DNA from: Streptomyces asoensis
Lineage (GTDB): Bacteria; Actinomycetota; Actinomycetes; Streptomycetales; Streptomycetaceae
Assembly (NCBI RefSeq): GCF_016860545.1
Contig: NZ_BNEB01000005.1
Location: 248,001-312,000, forward strand
Length of the DNA: 64,000 nucleotides
Reading direction: 5' to 3'
In this document: positions 44,294 through 53,370 of the stretch, piece after piece
Numbering within the stretch: the stretch's first letter is position 1
How the letters are laid out: every line of letters begins with the position of its first letter
The notes under the pieces: generated by a model
Databases searched by the model: none
What the model saw: only the letters and a program-made list of their open reading frames with translations
Told to the model about the DNA's origin: nothing
Position numbers and translations under genes: made by a program

Positions 44294-44417
44294 TGCGGGA
44301 CGGGAGCGGTCCGGGCGACACTGGGGACAAGGAGCGGCACCGATCCCCCGCGGTGTCGCTCCGTCCGCGTGTCCGCGTCCGGCCGCGGGGCGCGCCGGTG
44401 CGCTGCCCGCGGCCGGT

Positions 44418-44858
44418 TCAGGAAGGGCCGCGCAGGCCGTACAGGGAGTGTCCGGCGGCAAGTTCACGTCCGGTGACCAGCTCCGGATCGATGCGCACGA
44501 AGACCTCCCGCGGGGCCGGCACCCAGGACCGCGGTCCGGTCCGCAGCAGCCGTGCGTGCTCGGCGGGGTCGGTCACCAGGGCGGCCGAGCCCATGACGAC
44601 GACGCTCCACCCGGAGTGGGCCGCGGTATCGACCTCGTCGGTCTCGAAGGCGACCACCGCTCCGTCGACGGCGTGCACCAGTTCCGAGGCGGCCGAGGTC
44701 CGCACCACTACCGCGCCGTCGGTGTCGAGGAGGAAGTTCACGGGCAGGACGGCGGGCAGCGCCTGTCGCGTGTACACGATCCGTCCCACAGGGACCGTGG
44801 CCATCAGGGCCAGGCATTCCTGCCGGTCGAGCCCGCGGAATCCGTCGTTGGCGTCCAT
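44418..44858 (-). CDS. Pyridoxamine 5'-phosphate oxidase-like flavoprotein
   Basis: A 146-residue split-barrel protein starting MDANDGFRGLDRQECLALMA. TVPVGRIVYTRQALPAVLPV and NFLLDTDGAVVVRTSAASEL are typical of the FMN/F420-binding PNPOx-like family, and EVDTAAHSGWSVVVMGSAAL matches the third strand block. It is equivalent to the C-terminal domain of the triple fusion at 30011. ATG 44858 follows GAGAAGG. Divergent from PPK2 across a gap with a strong inverted repeat. Relatives (Rv2004-region and Rv3127-type genes) are DevR-controlled; the reaction is unknown. Confidence 0.87.
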   Translation of the reverse strand: MDANDGFRGLDRQECLALMATVPVGRIVYTRQALPAVLPVNFLLDTDGAVVVRTSAASELVHAVDGAVVAFETDEVDTAAHSGWSVVVMGSAALVTDPAEHARLLRTGPRSWVPAPREVFVRIDPELVTGRELAAGHSLYGLRGPS

Positions 44859-44946
44859 ATGCCTTCTCGTCTCTCACCCGGCTGAGCGGTATGCGGTGAA
44901 CGGGTACCGCACTGGCCCATCCTGGGCCCCGGGGACGGGGGCGACC

Positions 44947-44963
44947 AGGGACCATGAGTCCCT
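44947..44963. promoter_or_regulatory. GGGAC/GTCCC inverted repeat between PNPOx and PPK2 genes
   Basis: AGGGACCATGAGTCCCT has perfect 6-bp arms and a 5-bp spacer. The arms match the mycobacterial DevR box half-site GGGACT. It is 88 bp from the PNPOx start and 130 bp from the PPK2 start. Confidence 0.6.
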
Positions 44964-45093
44964 TGTTTCCCGAGAAGGACTCCGTCCGGGGTGCGCGGCC
45001 CGTCGTCCGTCAGTACGGTGGCGTCCTGGTGTCCGGCCTCGCACGAGGTGGGACACCGACGCGGAAGACGGGTCACAGGGCGGTGGAGGCGGC

Positions 45094-45897
45094 ATGGCCG
45101 GCAAGAAGGCGGCAACGCTGCCGCGCAAGGAGTATGAGAAGGAACTGCTGCGGCTACAGACCGAGTTGGTGAAGCTACAGGAGTGGGTGCGGGCGTCGGG
45201 CACCCGGCTGGTGGTCGTCTTCGAGGGGCGTGACGCGGCGGGCAAGGGCGGGACGATCAAGCGGGTCGCCGAGCACCTCAACCCGCGTGTCGCACGGATC
45301 GCGGCGCTGCCGAAGCCGACCGAACGCGAGCGCACGCAGTGGTACTTCCAGCGGTACGTGGAGCATCTGCCGGCGGCCGGCGAGATCGTGCTGTTCGACC
45401 GTTCCTGGTACAACCGGGCCGGGGTGGAGCACGTGATGGGCTTCTGCACCAAGGAGGAGCACCAGCTGTTCCTGCGGCAGTGCCCGATCTTCGAACGGAT
45501 GCTGGTCGAGGCCGGGGTCCTGGTGCGCAAGTACTGGTTCTCGGTGAGCGACACCGAGCAGCAGGAGCGGTTCCGCAAGCGCCTGGAGGACCCGCTGCGC
45601 CGCTGGAAGCTCTCGCCGATGGACCTGGAGTCGATCACGCACTGGGAGGCGTACTCCCGGGCCAAGGACGAGATGCTGGTGCACACCGACATCTCCGAGG
45701 CCCCCTGGTACGTCGTGGAGAGCGACGACAAGCGCCGGGCGCGGCTGAACATGATCGCCCACCTCCTGTCGTCCGTCCCCTACCACGACGTGCCGCCGCC
45801 GGTGCTGGAGCTGCCGGAGCGGCCGGCGTCGACCGGTTACCAGCGGCCGCCGCGCGATCTCCAGACCTACGTCCCCGACCACGCGGCGAGCCTCTGA
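45094..45897 (+). CDS. ppk2: Polyphosphate kinase 2
   Basis: A 267-residue soluble kinase that moves phosphate between polyphosphate and nucleotides. Walker A is GRDAAGKGGT (45-54), the lid region RPPTERERTQWYFQRY-like segment at 74-88 reads KPTERERTQWYFQRYVEHLP, and Walker B is DRSWYNRAGVEHVMGF (102-117). The length is that of single-domain PPK2. ATG 45094 has GGTGGAGG upstream. Within a dormancy island it could make ATP or GTP from polyphosphate when respiration stops; direction and nucleotide preference cannot be read from sequence. Confidence 0.93.
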   Translation: MAGKKAATLPRKEYEKELLRLQTELVKLQEWVRASGTRLVVVFEGRDAAGKGGTIKRVAEHLNPRVARIAALPKPTERERTQWYFQRYVEHLPAAGEIVLFDRSWYNRAGVEHVMGFCTKEEHQLFLRQCPIFERMLVEAGVLVRKYWFSVSDTEQQERFRKRLEDPLRRWKLSPMDLESITHWEAYSRAKDEMLVHTDISEAPWYVVESDDKRRARLNMIAHLLSSVPYHDVPPPVLELPERPASTGYQRPPRDLQTYVPDHAASL

Positions 45898-45913
45898 GCC
45901 GCGGGCCGTCGCG

Positions 45914-46789
45914 TCACCCCCGCTCGGGTACGACGGCCACGGCGCACGCGCTGTGGTGCAGCACCCCGTGGGAGACGCGTCCCAGCTGGAGCCCCCGGTG
46001 TCCCGGGCGGCGCCGGGCGCCGACCACCAGGAGGTCGGCGCCGTGCGAGGCGTTCACCAGGACCCGGCGGGCCGGGCCCTCGACCGTGTCGCGGCGCAGG
46101 TCCACGTCCTCGGGCACGCCCTTCAGCGCCTGCTCCAGTACCTCCGCGGCCTGCTGTTCGTGCAGACGCGCGGGCTCCCCGGCGAGCAGCGGATGGTCGG
46201 TGCTCTCGTGCGCGGGGCACCGCCAGGCCCGTACCGCCTCCAGGGTCGCCCCCCGCAGCGAGGCTTCCCGGACGGCGAACCGCAGGGCGGCCGAGTCCGC
46301 CCCCTGTTCGCCGACACCCACGACGACCCGGCCGGCCGTTCCGGCGCGCACCTGGTTGTCGTGGGCGCCGCGCACCAAGATCACCGGGCAGTCGGCGTGC
46401 GCGGCGACGGCGAGGCCGACCGAACCGAGCAGCAGCTCCACGACCCCGCTGCGACCGCGGGTGCCGAGCACCAGCGCGCAGGCGGTGTGCCCCTCGCGGA
46501 CCAGGGCGTACTCGGGCTCCTCGGGCAGCACGGCGGTCGTGACGGGGACGCCGTCCCGGCGCAGGGCGGCCCGGCGCGCGGCCGTCCGCACGATGTCCTC
46601 GGCCCGCACCTGTTCGGACGGCTTGCCGACGTCCTCGGCGAGGGACTCGCCCTCGTAGCGCTCCCAGAGGGAGGCGTACACCAGCCGCAGCGGGACCCCG
46701 CGCAGCGCGGCCTCGTCCGCGGCCCAGTCGACGGCCCGCAGGCTGGACCCGGAGCCGTCCACTCCCACCACGATCGGCGCTGCCTTCAT
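45914..46789 (-). CDS. Tandem-domain universal stress protein (4)
   Basis: A 291-residue double UspA protein starting MKAAPIVVGVDGSGSSLRAV. Domain 1 has the intact loop LGTRGRSGVVELLLGSVGLA; domain 2 is degenerate at the loop (GARRRPGHRGLQLGRVSHGV) and ends VAVVPERG. ATG 46789 follows GAGAAGGGG. It lies 38 bp after the next upstream universal stress gene in the same direction, so both are likely one transcript driven from the boxes at 47823. It is the paralogue of the protein at 34433. Confidence 0.92.
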   Translation of the reverse strand: MKAAPIVVGVDGSGSSLRAVDWAADEAALRGVPLRLVYASLWERYEGESLAEDVGKPSEQVRAEDIVRTAARRAALRRDGVPVTTAVLPEEPEYALVREGHTACALVLGTRGRSGVVELLLGSVGLAVAAHADCPVILVRGAHDNQVRAGTAGRVVVGVGEQGADSAALRFAVREASLRGATLEAVRAWRCPAHESTDHPLLAGEPARLHEQQAAEVLEQALKGVPEDVDLRRDTVEGPARRVLVNASHGADLLVVGARRRPGHRGLQLGRVSHGVLHHSACAVAVVPERG

Positions 46790-46827
46790 CTTCTCGTCCC
46801 CTTCTCTCCTCGACGGTGCCGGACGGG

Positions 46828-47733
46828 TCAGCCGTGGGGTACGACGGCGACGGGAGCGGTGGAGTGGTGCAGGGCGGCATGGGTGACATGGCCGATGTGC
46901 GCGCCGAACGGGCTGCGGCGTACGCGCCGGCCCACGACGACGAGGGAGGCGGCCCGGGCGGCCTCCACGACCAGGACGGCGGGGCTGCCGTAGCGGGACT
47001 GCTCGACGACCTCCACGTCCGGGTACTTCTCGCGCCAGGGGCGCAGCACCTGGGCCATGGCCTCGGCCTCCCCCAGGGCCAGGGCCTCGTGAAGGGCCGG
47101 GTTGGCGGGGGTGCCGTAGGCGTAGTAAGGCGGGGGGTTCCAGCCATGCACGACGTGCAGGGACGTGGCGCGGTGCCGGGCGGCCTCGAAGGCGAAGCCG
47201 ATGAGGGTCTCGTCGGCGTGCCGGGTGTCGAGTCCGAGGACGACCGGCCGGAAGGGCGTCGCGGCCGAAGGGACGCCCGCGGGGTCCTGCTCGTGCTCGT
47301 CCGCGGCGGTCTCCAACGCCCGCACCAGCACCACCGGACGTTCGCAGTGCGCGACGGCGGACAGGCCGACCGAGCCGACCATGAACCCGCCGATCCCGCC
47401 GAGGCCCCTCGATCCGAGGACGAGCAGTTCGGCGTTCCCGGCCGCCTCGGCCAGGGCCTCACCCGGATGGCCGGAGACCTGCTCGGTGCTCACCTCGATG
47501 CCGGGGTGGCGCAGGGCGACCCCCTCCGCGGCCTCCCGGGGGATCCGTTCGGTCCAGTGCTGCTGGGTCTCCGCGCCGAGGAGGGGCGCCTGCGCCATCG
47601 GCTCGGGTACCGGTTCCCATACGTGGACGATCCTCAACGGCAGGTCACGCAAGGCGGCTTCACGGGCCGCCCATTCCACGGCGGCCCGGCTCTCCCGTGA
47701 GCCGTCGAGACCTACGGTGATGCTGCGGAGCAT
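46828..47733 (-). CDS. Tandem-domain universal stress protein (5)
   Basis: A 301-residue double UspA protein starting MLRSITVGLDGSRESRAAVE. Domain 1 has LGSRGLGGIGGFMVGSVGLS; domain 2 has VHGWNPPPYYAYGTPANPAL and the degenerate loop VGRRVRRSPFGAHIGHVTHA. ATG 47733 follows AGGAGGTGGAG. It is first in a two-gene operon with the universal stress gene at 45914. Two OsdR-type boxes lie 90-125 bp upstream. Confidence 0.92.
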   Translation of the reverse strand: MLRSITVGLDGSRESRAAVEWAAREAALRDLPLRIVHVWEPVPEPMAQAPLLGAETQQHWTERIPREAAEGVALRHPGIEVSTEQVSGHPGEALAEAAGNAELLVLGSRGLGGIGGFMVGSVGLSAVAHCERPVVLVRALETAADEHEQDPAGVPSAATPFRPVVLGLDTRHADETLIGFAFEAARHRATSLHVVHGWNPPPYYAYGTPANPALHEALALGEAEAMAQVLRPWREKYPDVEVVEQSRYGSPAVLVVEAARAASLVVVGRRVRRSPFGAHIGHVTHAALHHSTAPVAVVPHG

Positions 47734-47822
47734 GATCTCCACCTCCTGGGCGAGGGATCCTCTGGCGGGGCCGGGGGTGGCTGCCCGACTCCAGCGTCCC
47801 CGCGGCGGGGACGGCCGGGGCA

Positions 47823-47858
47823 GGGGCCACTGGTCCCGGTCCGGGACCGTCCGACCCC
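47823..47858. promoter_or_regulatory. Paired DevR/OsdR-type boxes
   Basis: GGGGCCACTGGTCCC (47823-47837) and GGGACCGTCCGACCC (47843-47857) precede the universal stress operon on the minus strand; centres are about 20 bp apart. Confidence 0.5.
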
Positions 47859-47944
47859 CCGCCCGGCAGGGCGTGGCGGGCCCGGGACGGGAGCCGCGAG
47901 CGCCGGCGCGGGCGGGACCGGCACTCTTGTCCGGGAACGTCCGC

Positions 47945-47982
47945 GGGGGCCGAACGGCCCTGGGCGCGGGGCCTGTTGGTCC
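47945..47982. promoter_or_regulatory. Paired DevR/OsdR-type boxes before the SulP gene
   Basis: GGGCCGAACGGCCC (47947-47960) and GGGCCTGTTGGTCC (47969-47982) have centres 22 bp apart. They lie 83-118 bp before the transporter start. Confidence 0.55.
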
Positions 47983-48064
47983 GGCACGGCACACCGGGCG
48001 CGCGGGCTGCGGCCGTGGCTCGCCCGGGCGGTGGATCATGGGGCCGGACGACGGAAGGCGGCAC

Positions 48065-49777
48065 ATGTCCCAGCACTGGAACAGACACCTCGCGCAGGGG
48101 CGCCGGCTGGTGCCCGGTCTCGTCGCGCTCCTCGGGTACCGGCGCGCGTGGCTCACCGGTGACCTGCTCGCGGGGCTCACCGTGGCCGCCTATCTGGTGC
48201 CGCAGGTCATGGCGTACGGCGAGGTGGCGGGGCTGCCGGCGGTGGCCGGGCTGTGGGCGATCCTGCCCGCGCTCGGGATGTACGCCGTGTTCGGGTCGTC
48301 CCGGCTGCTGTCGGTGGGCCCGGAGTCCACCACCGCGCTCATGACCGCCACCGTCGTCGCGCCGCTCGCCGCGGGCGATCCGGGGACCTACGCGCCCCTG
48401 GCCGCCGCCCTGGCGGTGACGGTCGGCCTGCTGTGCCTGGCCGCCCGGGTGGTACGGCTCGGCTTCTTCGCGGACCTGCTGTCCCGTCCCGTGCTGATCG
48501 GCTACCTCGCGGGCGTGGCGCTGATCATGATGGTGGACCAGCTGCCCAAGCTCACCGGGGTGGACACGAGCGGCGCGGAGTTCTTCGTCCAGCTGTGGTC
48601 GTTCCTCACGCACCTGTCCGAGGCGCACGCGGCGACGGTGGTGTTCTCCGCGGCCGTCCTGCTGTTCCTCTTCGTGACGGCCCGCTACGCCCGCGCCGTG
48701 CCGGGTCCGCTGCTCGCCGTCGTCCTCGGCACGGCGGCCGTCGTGGTGTTCGACCTCGACGGCAGGTACGGCCTGGCCGTGATCGGCGAGGTCCCGTCCG
48801 GACTGCCGGGACTCGCCGTCCCCGACCTGGGCGAGCTGCCCCACCTCGTGCTGCCCGCGCTCGGTGTGCTCCTGGTCGCCTACACCGACTTCATCCTGAC
48901 GGCGCGGGCGTTCACCGATCCCCGGGACGAAGGTCCCGCGCTCGACGCCGACCAGGAGTTCCTCGCCCTGGGCGCGGCCAACCTGGGCGCCGGGTTCCTG
49001 CACGGCTTCCCGGTGAGCAGCAGTGCCAGCCGCACCGCCCTCGCCGCGTCCGGGGGCGCCCGCAGCCAGGCGTACTCGCTGGTCGCCGGGGCGGTGGTGC
49101 TCGCCGTGCTGCTCTTCCTCAGCCCGTTGCTGACGCGGACCCCGTCCGCCGTGCTGGGCGCCCTCGTGGTCTACGCGGCCGTCCGCATGATCGACCTCGC
49201 GGGCTTCCGGCGGCTGGCGTCCTTCCGCGGGCGGGAGCTGCTGCTGGCCCTCGGCTGCCTGGCCGGGGTCCTCGCCCTGGACATCCTGTACGGCGTGATC
49301 GTGGCCGTCGGCCTGTCGGTGGCCGAGCTGCTGACCCGGGTGGCGCGGCCGCACGACGCCGTCGAGGGGCTGGTGCCCGGGCTCGCCGGCATGCACGACG
49401 TGGACGACTACCCGCAGGCGACGACGATCCCCGGGCTGCTGGTCTACCGCTACGACTCGCCGCTGTTCTTCGCCAACGCCGAGGACTTCCGGCGGCGCGC
49501 CCTGGCCGCGGTAGACGAGCAGTCCGACCCTGTGCGCTGGTTCGTCCTGAACACGGAGGCCAATGTCGAGGTCGACATCACCGCGCTGGACGCGGTCGAC
49601 GAGCTGCGCCGCGAACTGGGCGACCGGGGCGTCGTGTTCGCGCTCGCCCGGGTCAAGCAGGACCTCCTGGACGACCTCCGGGCGTACGGCCTCGCGGAAG
49701 CCGTGGGCCAGGACCGCATGTTCCCGACCCTGCCGACCGCCGTCACCGCGTACCGCGCCTGGCTGGAGACCCGTTAG
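48065..49777 (+). CDS. SulP-family anion transporter with STAS domain
   Basis: A 570-residue transporter with 10-14 membrane helices (residues about 25-415) starting with the family motif DLLAGLTVAAYLVPQVMAYG, and GFPVSSSASRTALAASGGAR in the middle. A cytosolic STAS domain follows (about 435-560, VYRYDSPLFFANAEDFRRRA). SulP proteins move sulfate, bicarbonate or other anions. ATG 48065 has GGAAGG upstream. Rv1739c, a SulP next to DevR-regulon genes in M. tuberculosis, is a parallel. The paired boxes suggest the same control here. Confidence 0.92.
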   Translation: MSQHWNRHLAQGRRLVPGLVALLGYRRAWLTGDLLAGLTVAAYLVPQVMAYGEVAGLPAVAGLWAILPALGMYAVFGSSRLLSVGPESTTALMTATVVAPLAAGDPGTYAPLAAALAVTVGLLCLAARVVRLGFFADLLSRPVLIGYLAGVALIMMVDQLPKLTGVDTSGAEFFVQLWSFLTHLSEAHAATVVFSAAVLLFLFVTARYARAVPGPLLAVVLGTAAVVVFDLDGRYGLAVIGEVPSGLPGLAVPDLGELPHLVLPALGVLLVAYTDFILTARAFTDPRDEGPALDADQEFLALGAANLGAGFLHGFPVSSSASRTALAASGGARSQAYSLVAGAVVLAVLLFLSPLLTRTPSAVLGALVVYAAVRMIDLAGFRRLASFRGRELLLALGCLAGVLALDILYGVIVAVGLSVAELLTRVARPHDAVEGLVPGLAGMHDVDDYPQATTIPGLLVYRYDSPLFFANAEDFRRRALAAVDEQSDPVRWFVLNTEANVEVDITALDAVDELRRELGDRGVVFALARVKQDLLDDLRAYGLAEAVGQDRMFPTLPTAVTAYRAWLETR

Positions 49778-49794
49778 CGGCACCGGAGGCCTCG

Positions 49795-51216
49795 TCATCG
49801 GTGGGACGGTGCCGCCGGGCGGGGGGCGGTGGGGGTCCTGGCGCGCGGGAGGCGCGCGCCGGCGGCGAGGCCGACGAGGCCGATGGCTCCGAGGGTGATC
49901 ATCGCGGCGGCGTAGGCGCCCCGGGTCAGGCCGGAGACGAGGATGGTGCCGGCGATGGCGGTCCCGAAGGAGGAGCCGAGGTTGGAGACGCTGCGCGAGA
50001 GCCCGGAGATCTCGCCCTGCCGTTCCTCGGGGAAGCTGGACTGGACGACGTTGACGGACGGGGTCAGCATCACGCCGAGGCCCAGACCGACGAGGAGCAG
50101 GCCGGGGACGTAGGCCCAGGCGGTGGTGTACGCGGCGGCCAGGGCGACCAGTACGGCGATGCCGGCGATGGTGAGGGTGAATCCGGCCATGATCAGGGTC
50201 CGTTGGGCGTGGCGCAGGGCCAGGCGTTCGGCGGACAGCGAGGTGACGAGCAGTCCCGCGGTGGCCGCGGTGAAGATGACCCCGGTCTGGACGGCGTTGT
50301 AGTGGCGCACGACCTGGAGGTAGGCCGCGACCGTGAACGAGGAGCCCATGAGCAGCAGCCACTGCACGTTCTGGGTGACGAGGCCGAGGTCGGACGTGCG
50401 GTTGCGGAACAGGGTCAGGGACAGGAGCGGTTCCTGCCCGGAGCGTTCCCTGGCGCCGACCCGGCGGAAGAACCACAGCAGCACCAGCGCGCCGAGGACG
50501 ATCAGGCCGATCATCAGCCACAGGCTGTCGTCGGCGGCCAGGATGCCCATCACGACCAGGACGAGGCCGACGGCCGACAGGACCGCCCCGCCCGTGTCGA
50601 AGGGCCGGGTCGGGTCGGGCGGCAGCGGATCGTCGAGGCGCAGGCTGAGCACCACGATCACCGCGATGACCAGAGCCTGGAAGACGAACGCGGCCCGCCA
50701 GCTGATCGCTTCGGTGATCAGGCCGCCGATCAGGGGTCCGGCCGCGGCACCGATGCCGCCGAGCGCCATGATGACGCCGAAGGCCCGGGCTCTGGACGTC
50801 ACGTCCCGGTAGAGGAGCGTGGTGAGGATGTAGACGGGCGGGATGAGCAGGGCGGTGCCGACGCCTTCGAGGATCGAGTTGCCGAGGATCAGCACGCCGA
50901 GCCCAGGGGCGGCGGCGCTGAGCAGGGCTCCGACGGCGTAGACGACCAGGCCGGTCAGGAAACAGCGTTTGCGGCCGTAGCGGTCGGTCAGTTTGCCGCC
51001 GGGGATCATCAGCGCCGCCATGACCAGCAGGAAGACGGTGATGGCGACCTGAACGCCTTGCACGGTGGTGTCCAGGTCCTCGCTGATGTCGTTGATCATC
51101 ACGTTCATGTTGGAGCCGGCGAAGCTGCAGATGAACTGCGCGAGGGCGAGCGCGGCCAGGACGCGGCCCTGGCCGGCGGCCGGGGGCGCCCCGGCCGTGC
51201 CGCCGGGTTCAGCCAT
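49795..51216 (-). CDS. MFS drug-efflux-type transporter (DHA2 family)
   Basis: A 473-residue protein of about 14 transmembrane helices. GGKLTDRYGRKRCFLTGLVV is the conserved A-motif loop, LGGIGAAAGPLIGGLITEAI is motif C of drug:proton antiporters. ATG 51216 (MAEPGGTAG) is chosen because GGAGGAG lies 6 nt before it; GTG 51234 would include that site. The start overlaps the GH15 stop by 8 bp, so they form an operon. Substrate unknown; coupling to a carbohydrate enzyme is unusual for a drug exporter and a sugar or metabolite role is possible. Confidence 0.88.
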   Translation of the reverse strand: MAEPGGTAGAPPAAGQGRVLAALALAQFICSFAGSNMNVMINDISEDLDTTVQGVQVAITVFLLVMAALMIPGGKLTDRYGRKRCFLTGLVVYAVGALLSAAAPGLGVLILGNSILEGVGTALLIPPVYILTTLLYRDVTSRARAFGVIMALGGIGAAAGPLIGGLITEAISWRAAFVFQALVIAVIVVLSLRLDDPLPPDPTRPFDTGGAVLSAVGLVLVVMGILAADDSLWLMIGLIVLGALVLLWFFRRVGARERSGQEPLLSLTLFRNRTSDLGLVTQNVQWLLLMGSSFTVAAYLQVVRHYNAVQTGVIFTAATAGLLVTSLSAERLALRHAQRTLIMAGFTLTIAGIAVLVALAAAYTTAWAYVPGLLLVGLGLGVMLTPSVNVVQSSFPEERQGEISGLSRSVSNLGSSFGTAIAGTILVSGLTRGAYAAAMITLGAIGLVGLAAGARLPRARTPTAPRPAAPSHR

Positions 51217-53116
51217 CCGAATCTCCTCCGTCACCCCTGTCCGGCGGGGTCAGGCCGTGGGCGGCGGGGTGCCGGTGGTCGCCCGTCCCCCGTGTCCCGG
51301 TCCTGTCCAGCGACTCGTCCAGGGCCATCGCCGCGTTGACCAGCGCGAGGTGGGTGAACGCCTGCGGGAAGTTGCCGAGTTGCTCGCCGGAGGGGCCGAT
51401 CTCCTCGGCGAACAGGCCGACGTGGTTGGCGTACGTCAGCATCTTGTCGAAGGCGTAGCGGGCCTGGCTGAGCCGGCCGCTGCGGGCGAGCGCCTCCACG
51501 TAGAGGAAGCTGCACAGGTTGAAGGTGCCCTCCGAGCCGCGCAGGCCGTCGGGCGAGGCGGCCGGGTCGTAGCGGTAGACCAGGCTGTCGCTGACGAGTT
51601 CGTCGTCCATGGCGTCGAGGGTGCTCAGCCAGTCGGGGTCGGTCGGGGAGATGAAGCCGACGCGGGGCATGAGAAGCAGCGAGGCGTCCAGCACGTCGGT
51701 GTCGTAGTGCTGTACGAAGGCCTGGCGCTTGTCGTGCCAGCCGCGCTCGACGATCTGGTGGAAGACGGCGTCCCGGGCCTCCGACCAGCGCCTGAGGTCG
51801 GCGGGCCGGGAGAAGCCGGTGGCCGCGTGGACGCCGCGGTCGAACGCCACCCAGGTCATCAGCCGGCTGTAGGTGAAGTCCTGCCGTCCGCCGCGGGTCT
51901 CCCAGATGCCCTCGTCCGGACGGTCCCAGTGGTCGGCCAGCCAGTCCAGGACACCTGCCAGCGTCTTCCATCCGCGGATCGCGCCGACGTCACCGTGCAC
52001 GATCAGGGCGTCGGACGCCTCGCCGTAGATGTCCAGCTGGAGCTGGTCGGCGGCCGCGTTGCCCGCCCGCACGGGCCGCGAGCCCTGGTAGCCCTCGAGG
52101 TGGTCGAGGGTCTCCTCGGTCAGGAAGGGGTCGCCGTCGACCCGGTACATGATCTGGAGGGGATCGCCCGAGGGCGCCCCGCCCGCCTCGATGCGGTCGC
52201 GCAGCCAGCGGCGGAAGGCGTGCGCCTCCTCGTGGAAGCCTAGGTCGATCAGGGTGCGCACGGACAGTGACGCGTCCCGGATCCAGGTGTAGCGGTAGTC
52301 CCAGTTGCGCTCACCGCCGATCTGTTCCGGCAGGCCCATGGTGGCCGCGGCGATGGGCGCGCCGGCGGGGGCGTAGGTGAGCAGTTTGAGGGTGATCGCG
52401 GAGCGGTTCACCATGTCCTGCCAGCGCCCCCGGTAGGTGCACGAGCGCAGCCAGTGGTGCCAGAAGCCCCGGCACCGCTCCAGCCGGTCGGCGACCTCGT
52501 CCAGGGTCGGGGCGCCGGGGGCGGCTCCGCCGGCGGATGCGCTGGTCAGTACGAAGGCCACGGCCTGGCCCGCGGAGAGCGTGAAGCGGGCGGTGACGTC
52601 GTCGCCGTCGGCCCGCAGCGCGACCCCCTCGGTGGACCGCACGTGCAGGTCGGTCCCGGGGCCCCGCAGCGCCACGGCGCGTTCGTCGGAACGGGAGAGG
52701 GTGTGCGGCGCACGCCCGTAGTCGAACCGCGGCCGGCAGGCGAAGGTGAACGGCAGGCTGCCGCGGACGACCCGCGCGACCCTGACCAGGCTGTGCCGGT
52801 CCGTCGCGGCGGACCCGTCGAGCGGGACCATGAAGTCGGCCACCTCGCCCACGCCGCCCGGCGCCATGAAGCGGGTGACCAGGATGGCCGTGTCGGACAG
52901 GTACAGCTGCCGCACCGCCATGCCGTCGTCGGCGCCGAGGTCGGCCGCCAGGCGGCAGTGTCCTCCGCGCTCGGAGTCCAGCAGCGACGCGAACAGGCTG
53001 GGCGAGTCGAAGCGCGGCGTGCACCACCAGTCGACGGTCCCCGCGGACGACACCAGCGCGGCGGTCTGGAGGTCTCCGACCATGCCGTGGTCCGCGATGG
53101 GCGGGTACCGGTCCAT
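51209..53116 (-). CDS. GH15 glycoside hydrolase (trehalase/glucoamylase-like)
   Basis: A 635-residue protein of family 15. The N-terminal beta domain starts MDRYPPIADHGMVGDLQTAA; the (alpha/alpha)6 barrel has GGERNWDYRYTWIRDASLSV, and the C-terminal catalytic region reads LFAEEIGPSGEQLGNFPQAF. Actinobacterial cytosolic members of this size include trehalases, so trehalose is a plausible substrate; glucoamylase activity is the alternative. There is no signal peptide. ATG 53116 follows GGGAGGAG. It leads an operon with the MFS gene and lies behind two OsdR-type boxes. Confidence 0.9.
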   Translation of the reverse strand: MDRYPPIADHGMVGDLQTAALVSSAGTVDWWCTPRFDSPSLFASLLDSERGGHCRLAADLGADDGMAVRQLYLSDTAILVTRFMAPGGVGEVADFMVPLDGSAATDRHSLVRVARVVRGSLPFTFACRPRFDYGRAPHTLSRSDERAVALRGPGTDLHVRSTEGVALRADGDDVTARFTLSAGQAVAFVLTSASAGGAAPGAPTLDEVADRLERCRGFWHHWLRSCTYRGRWQDMVNRSAITLKLLTYAPAGAPIAAATMGLPEQIGGERNWDYRYTWIRDASLSVRTLIDLGFHEEAHAFRRWLRDRIEAGGAPSGDPLQIMYRVDGDPFLTEETLDHLEGYQGSRPVRAGNAAADQLQLDIYGEASDALIVHGDVGAIRGWKTLAGVLDWLADHWDRPDEGIWETRGGRQDFTYSRLMTWVAFDRGVHAATGFSRPADLRRWSEARDAVFHQIVERGWHDKRQAFVQHYDTDVLDASLLLMPRVGFISPTDPDWLSTLDAMDDELVSDSLVYRYDPAASPDGLRGSEGTFNLCSFLYVEALARSGRLSQARYAFDKMLTYANHVGLFAEEIGPSGEQLGNFPQAFTHLALVNAAMALDESLDRTGTRGTGDHRHPAAHGLTPPDRGDGGDSDG

Positions 53117-53265
53117 GTGCTCTCCTCCCACACGACGACGTGCGGTCCTGCGGAGCCGGCGGCCGAACCACCGGCGGGGCCTCCCTCAGCGTTCGCCGGA
53201 GCCGCCCGGCCCGCCTCACCCACCGCGGGTGAAACCGGCACCGCCGTGCGCGCGGCGTGACGACC

Positions 53266-53301
53266 GGGGGCGTACGGCCCGGGCCGCGGGCCGATCGGCC
53301 C
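53266..53301. promoter_or_regulatory. Paired DevR/OsdR-type boxes in a divergent promoter
   Basis: GGGGCGTACGGCCC (53267-53280) and the perfect palindrome GGGCCGATCGGCCC (53288-53301) are centred 21 bp apart between the GH15 gene (minus) and the cyclic-nucleotide-domain gene (plus, 53371). Confidence 0.6.
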
Positions 53302-53370
53302 ATGGTCCGCCCGCCCGGTCCGGCACACCCTGGTTCCGGAAGGTCGTCCACCCCGCCTCGGAGGCCGGTC

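Noticed and set aside
51061..51234. Longer start for the MFS gene at GTG 51234
   Set aside because: The GGAGGAG ribosome binding site would then lie inside the coding sequence; ATG 51216 has it at the right distance.
48253..51339. Open frame of over 1000 codons across the SulP and MFS genes
   Set aside because: It runs through two well-defined transporter genes in other frames and has no family signature.
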